64,000 nt of DNA from the NCBI RefSeq assembly GCF_005871185.1, contig NZ_SWKN01000006.1:832014-896013 (forward strand), written 5' to 3'. The position numbers were made by a program, and so were the translations under genes. Of this stretch, positions 56,058 through 64,000 are shown in pieces. Under the pieces are notes generated by a model. It was not told where the DNA came from. It worked only from the letters and a program-made list of their open reading frames with translations, and searched no databases. Source of the DNA: Limnobacter alexandrii (GTDB lineage Bacteria > Pseudomonadota > Gammaproteobacteria > Burkholderiales > Burkholderiaceae_B). Each line of letters starts with the position of its first letter. Position 1 is the first letter of the stretch.

Positions 56058-56588
56058 GTGGCATTGAATCGCCAAGAAAAAGCAGCAGTCATTGAAGAGA
56101 TCACTGGTCAATTGGCCAGCGCTCAAGCAGTGGTTGTTGCTGAATATCGTGGTCTGTCTGTAGAAAGTGTGACGCAGCTCCGCAAGGATGCTCGTGCAGC
56201 AGGTGTTTATTTGCGTGTTCTGAAGAACACGTTGGCAAAGCGAGCCATTGCCGGTACAGCCTTCGAAGGTCTGTCCAGCAAAATGGCTGGCCCGCTGATT
56301 TACGGTATCAGTGCTGATCCCGTGGCAGCAGCCAAAGTGTTGGTCAATTTCGCGAAGACAAACGACAAACTCGTTCTGACCGGCGGTGCGCTGCCAGGTC
56401 AGGTGATGGGTGCAGATGGTGTGAAGGCCCTGGCCACCATGCCAAGTCGTGACGAGCTTCTGTCGAAATTGCTGGGCACGATGCAAGCACCTATCGCGAC
56501 ATTCGTACGTACGCTCAACGAAGTACCTACGAAATTTGTTCGCGGTGTTGCTGCCGTTCGTGATCAGAAAGAATCGCAAGCTGCTTAA
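56058..56588 (+). CDS. rplJ: 50S ribosomal protein L10
   Basis: A 176-aa L10 (start [35 protein letters not shown]-terminal helix that binds L7/L12). The start codon is GTG with TTTGGAG upstream. L10 anchors the L7/L12 stalk and represses its own translation. Confidence 0.96.
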   Translation: MALNRQEKAAVIEEITGQLASAQAVVVAEYRGLSVESVTQLRKDARAAGVYLRVLKNTLAKRAIAGTAFEGLSSKMAGPLIYGISADPVAAAKVLVNFAKTNDKLVLTGGALPGQVMGADGVKALATMPSRDELLSKLLGTMQAPIATFVRTLNEVPTKFVRGVAAVRDQKESQAA

Positions 56589-56635
56589 CTTTTTTCAAGA
56601 TAGCCGAATCAAACTTTTAACTGGAGAATACTCAA

Positions 56636-57013
56636 ATGGCAACTAAAGCCGAAATCCTCGACGCCATCGCTGGCATGACCGTACTCGAACTGTCCGAACT
56701 GATCAAAGAAATGGAAGAGAAGTTTGGCGTTTCTGCCGCTGCTGCTGCTGTTGCAGTTGCTGCTGCTCCTGCTGCTGGTGGTGCTGCTGCCGCTGAAGAG
56801 AAGACAGAATTCGACGTAATTCTGACTGCTGCTGGCGAAAGCAAAGTAAACGTAATTAAGGTAGTTCGCGCACTAACAGGTCTGGGCCTGAAAGAAGCGA
56901 AAGACCTGGTTGACGGCGCGCCCAAAGCTGTTAAGGAAGGCGTTTCCAAAGCTGAAGCCGATGACGTCAAGAAGCAACTTGAAGAAGCTGGTGCAAAAGT
57001 CGACGTTAAGTAA
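56636..57013 (+). CDS. rplL: 50S ribosomal protein L7/L12
   Basis: A 125-aa L7/L12 with N-terminal dimerisation helices, an Ala-rich hinge (about 36-60), and the factor-binding C-terminal domain ([39 protein letters not shown]). CTGGAG precedes the ATG. Confidence 0.97.
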   Translation: MATKAEILDAIAGMTVLELSELIKEMEEKFGVSAAAAAVAVAAAPAAGGAAAAEEKTEFDVILTAAGESKVNVIKVVRALTGLGLKEAKDLVDGAPKAVKEGVSKAEADDVKKQLEEAGAKVDVK

Positions 57014-57029
57014 TGTCGGTTTTTGAAAT

Positions 57030-57058
57030 GCCCGGGGGTTTTTGCCTCCGGGCTTTTT
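57030..57058 (+). terminator. Terminator/attenuator after rplL
   Basis: GCCCGGGGG and CCTCCGGGC pair around a T-rich loop, followed by TTTTT, a standard intrinsic terminator. Because rpoBC follows in the same direction without another clear strong promoter, it probably works as a partial attenuator, as between rplL and rpoB in E. coli. Confidence 0.8.
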
Positions 57059-57091
57059 GCGCTTGAAAGAGCGATTACAAACTAGAGTGTG

Positions 57092-57126
57092 TTAAGCCAT
57101 GTGTAGAACACATGCATATCGCTTAA
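57092..57126 (+). other. Nested hairpin in the rplL-rpoB spacer
   Basis: CATGTGT (57098-57104) and ACACATG (57108-57114) pair around AGA. An outer pair, TTAAGC (57092-57097) and GCTTAA (57121-57126), extends the stem with a bulge. It ends 26 bp before the rpoB ATG. In E. coli this spacer has an RNase III processing site, so a processing or stability role is plausible. Confidence 0.55.
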
Positions 57127-57151
57127 TCCGCTCGACATCAGGACAGAAAAT

Positions 57152-61261
<4,110 letters not shown>

Positions 61262-61284
61262 TCGGTCGCGACGGAGGTATTTAA

Positions 61285-64000
61285 ATGAAAGCTTTATTAG
61301 ATCTGTTTAAGCAGGTCCAGCAAGACGAGCAGTTCGACGCAATCAAAATTGCGATCGCATCGCCCGACAAAATCCGTTCGTGGTCTTTCGGTGAAGTCAA
61401 AAAACCAGAAACCATCAACTACCGCACCTTCAAGCCCGAGCGTGATGGTCTGTTTTGTGCCAAGATTTTTGGCCCAATCAAAGACTATGAATGTTTGTGT
61501 GGCAAGTACAAGCGCCTGAAGCATCGTGGCGTAATTTGCGAGAAGTGCGGTGTTGAAGTCACTTTGGCCAAAGTGCGTCGTGAGCGCATGGGCCACATTG
61601 ATTTGGCCTCGCCTGTCGCGCACATCTGGTTCCTGAAGTCTTTGCCGTCCCGTTTGGGTATGGTGCTGGACATGACTTTGCGGGACATCGAACGTGTGCT
61701 GTACTTCGAAGGTTTCGTGGTTGTTGAGCCTGGCATGACACCGCTGAAGCGCGCGCAGTTGCTGACCGAGGAAGATTACCTCGCCAAGCAGGAAGAATAT
61801 GGCGATGATTTTGTGGCTTTCATGGGTGCTGAAGGCATCAAGGAATTGTTGAAGTCCATCGACATTGATCGTGAGGTTACAACCTTGCGTGACGAGTTGG
61901 GTACCACCAATTCCGAAGCCAAGATCAAGAAAATTGCCAAGCGCCTGAAAGTGCTTGAAGGTTTCCAGAAATCCGGCATCAAGCCCGAGTGGATGATTCT
62001 GGAAGTGTTGCCGGTGCTGCCACCAGAATTGCGTCCATTGGTGCCGCTCGATGGTGGTCGTTTTGCAACATCTGATCTGAACGATTTGTATCGTCGAGTC
62101 ATCAACCGAAACAACCGCTTGAAGCGTTTGCTGGAATTGAATGCGCCTGACATCATCGTGCGCAACGAAAAGCGCATGCTGCAGGAAGCCGTAGACTCGC
62201 TGCTTGACAACGGTCGTCGCGGCAAAGCCATGACAGGCGCCAACAAGCGTCCATTGAAGTCATTGGCCGACATGATCAAAGGCAAGGGCGGCCGTTTCCG
62301 TCAAAACTTGCTGGGCAAGCGCGTGGACTACTCCGGTCGTTCCGTGATTGTGGTGGGTCCTCAGTTGAAACTGCACCAGTGTGGTTTGCCCAAGCTGATG
62401 GCACTTGAGTTGTTCAAGCCTTTCATTTTCAATCGCTTGGAAGTGATGGGTATTGCTACGACCATCAAGCAAGCCAAGAAATTTGTCGAAAACCAGGAAC
62501 CCATTGTTTGGGACATTCTGGAAGAAGTGATTCGCGAGCATCCGGTCATGTTGAACCGTGCGCCAACGCTTCACCGTTTGGGTATTCAGGCTTTCGAGCC
62601 TGTACTGATTGAAGGCAAGGCCATTCAGTTGCACCCATTGGTTTGTGCGGCGTTCAACGCCGACTTCGACGGTGACCAAATGGCGGTACACGTGCCTTTG
62701 TCTCTGGAAGCTCAGATCGAAGCACGCACCCTGATGCTGGCCTCCAACAACGTGTTGTTCCCGGCCAACGGTGATCCTTCGATTGTTCCTTCACAAGACA
62801 TCGTGTTGGGTTTGTATTACACCACCCGCGACAAAGTGAACGGCAAGAACGAGGGCATCATGTTCTCGGACGTGGGCGAAGTAAATCGTGCCTACGACAA
62901 CAAGGAAGTGGAACTGGCCACCCGCGTGACTGTTCGCGTCACTGAATACGATGTGAACAAGGAAACTGGCGAAAAAACATCCAAGCGTACACGTTATGAA
63001 ACAACCGTGGGCCGCGCCTTGTTGTCTGAGATCCTTCCACCAGGTCTGCCGTTCTCCTTCATTGATCGTCCTTTGAAGAAAAAAGAAATTTCCCGCCTGA
63101 TCAACGCGTCTTTCCGTCGCTGTGGCCTGCGAGAAACTGTCATTTTTGCCGACAAGCTGATGCAGTTTGGTTTCCGCATGGCAACTCGTGGTGGTATTTC
63201 GATTGCCATGGGTGACATGGTTGTACCCGCCCAGAAGCAGGTCATCATTGCCGCAGCCGAAGCAGAAGTGAAAGAAATTCAGTCCCAGTACACGTCCGGC
63301 TTGGTAACCCAAGGCGAGCGTTACAACAAGGTTGTGGACATCTGGGGCCGCGCAGGTGACCAAGTGGGCAAAGCCATGATGGAGCAATTGGCCACTGAGC
63401 CAGTGACCGATCGCAATGGCAATGAAGTTCGTCAGGAATCGTTTAACGCGATTTACATGATGGCCGACTCCGGCGCCCGTGGTTCTGCAGCGCAGATCCG
63501 ACAGCTGGCTGGTATGCGTGGTCTGATGGCCAAGCCGGACGGCTCCATTATTGAAACACCGATCATCGCGAACTTCCGCGAAGGTTTGAATGTGTTGCAG
63601 TACTTCATTTCAACCCACGGTGCACGTAAAGGTCTGGCCGACACGGCGTTGAAAACCGCAAACTCCGGTTACTTGACGCGTCGTCTGGTTGACGTGACCC
63701 AGGATTTGGTCGTGGTTGAAGACGATTGTGGTACCTCCAACGGCGTGGCCATGAAGGCCCTGGTCGAGGGTGGTGAAGTCATCGAAGCCTTGCGCGATCG
63801 TATTTTGGGTCGTGTTGTGGTCGCTGACGTGGTCAATCCTGAAACTCAGGAAACCGTGTTTGAAGTGGGCAAGTTGCTCGACGAAGATGCGGTTGAACTG
63901 ATTGATCATTTGGGCATTGACGAAGTACGCGTGCGCACCCCGCTGTCGTGCGAAACACGTTACGGCCTGTGTGCCAAATGCTACGGTCGTGACTTGGGTC
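61285..64000 (+). CDS. rpoC: RNA polymerase subunit beta' (3' end outside window)
   Basis: An ATG at 61285 (GGAGG upstream) opens a frame that runs off the right edge, giving 905 codons of the roughly 1400 expected. It starts [20 protein letters not shown], has the zinc ribbon [20 protein letters not shown], and the catalytic Mg-binding [10 protein letters not shown]. Near the edge is the second zinc site region ([15 protein letters not shown]). No break is seen in the visible part. Confidence 0.98.
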   Translation, partial: MKALLDLFKQVQQDEQFDAIKIAIASPDKIRSWSFGEVKKPETINYRTFKPERDGLFCAKIFGPIKDYECLCGKYKRLKHRGVICEKCGVEVTLAKVRRERMGHIDLASPVAHIWFLKSLPSRLGMVLDMTLRDIERVLYFEGFVVVEPGMTPLKRAQLLTEEDYLAKQEEYGDDFVAFMGAEGIKELLKSIDIDREVTTLRDELGTTNSEAKIKKIAKRLKVLEGFQKSGIKPEWMILEVLPVLPPELRPLVPLDGGRFATSDLNDLYRRVINRNNRLKRLLELNAPDIIVRNEKRMLQEAVDSLLDNGRRGKAMTGANKRPLKSLADMIKGKGGRFRQNLLGKRVDYSGRSVIVVGPQLKLHQCGLPKLMALELFKPFIFNRLEVMGIATTIKQAKKFVENQEPIVWDILEEVIREHPVMLNRAPTLHRLGIQAFEPVLIEGKAIQLHPLVCAAFNADFDGDQMAVHVPLSLEAQIEARTLMLASNNVLFPANGDPSIVPSQDIVLGLYYTTRDKVNGKNEGIMFSDVGEVNRAYDNKEVELATRVTVRVTEYDVNKETGEKTSKRTRYETTVGRALLSEILPPGLPFSFIDRPLKKKEISRLINASFRRCGLRETVIFADKLMQFGFRMATRGGISIAMGDMVVPAQKQVIIAAAEAEVKEIQSQYTSGLVTQGERYNKVVDIWGRAGDQVGKAMMEQLATEPVTDRNGNEVRQESFNAIYMMADSGARGSAAQIRQLAGMRGLMAKPDGSIIETPIIANFREGLNVLQYFISTHGARKGLADTALKTANSGYLTRRLVDVTQDLVVVEDDCGTSNGVAMKALVEGGEVIEALRDRILGRVVVADVVNPETQETVFEVGKLLDEDAVELIDHLGIDEVRVRTPLSCETRYGLCAKCYGRDLG

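Noticed and set aside
56730-56800. Alanine-rich low-complexity segment in rplL as a repeat of interest
   Set aside because: It is the normal flexible hinge of L7/L12.

Overview
The window is a 64 kb piece of a bacterial chromosome, dense in housekeeping genes and moderately GC-rich. Gene content and order point to the Betaproteobacteria, order Burkholderiales: mreBCD-mrdA-rodA, a PhaM-type PHA-granule protein, an SPOR protein next to dsbA, hslVU, and the tRNA-Tyr/Gly/Thr-tuf-tRNA-Trp-secE-nusG-rplKAJL-rpoBC block. A Limnobacter-like genome is a guess from overall gene content, not a proven assignment. Spacing is very tight (ATGA overlaps, 1-bp gaps, overlapping convergent 3' ends). No insertion sequence, prophage or CRISPR array was seen.

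Layout. 1-6170 (minus): cellulose operon bcsB-bcsZ-bcsC followed by a truncated, possibly BcsE-like gene; bcsA is not upstream of bcsB. 6426-9854 (plus, divergent): an STAS anti-anti-sigma protein and a 1027-aa protein with two receiver domains, one intact and one degenerate PP2C phosphatase domain, and an RsbW-type kinase domain. This forms a self-contained partner-switching module resembling Pseudomonas HsbA/HsbR and Vibrio SypA/SypE. 9865-12756: MerR regulator, outer-membrane phospholipase A and a secreted protein of unknown function. 12761-21160 (minus): cell-shape operon mreB-mreC-mreD-mrdA-rodA, then a Nudix hydrolase and uup. 21394-24695: gatCAB. 24693-24997: a long imperfect inverted repeat filling the gap before convergent xthA. 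25822-36000: pyrE, a YbeD-like protein, a PBP5-type carboxypeptidase, a small hydrolase with a thioredoxin-like ferredoxin, a VanZ-like protein, birA-coaX-SPOR, midA, folM-like/folB, ttcA and ilvA. 37531-44668: SPOR protein, dsbA, rlpA, hslVU (with a heat-shock type promoter inside the rlpA end), argB (behind a 12-bp perfect inverted repeat), phaM and a FIST protein. 44683-51938: glmU, glmS, an SDR, an alpha/beta hydrolase, an AraC regulator and ampG. 51945-64000: tRNA and translation/transcription block ending inside rpoC.

How the genes work together. Much of the window serves the cell envelope: cellulose export, rod-shape peptidoglycan synthesis (mre/mrd/rodA, PBP5, rlpA, SPOR proteins, ampG recycling), UDP-GlcNAc supply (glmS, glmU) and an outer-membrane phospholipase. 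The partner-switching pair divergent from the cellulose genes is the most interesting regulatory system. The large inverted repeat at 24693-24997 is the most unusual non-coding structure.
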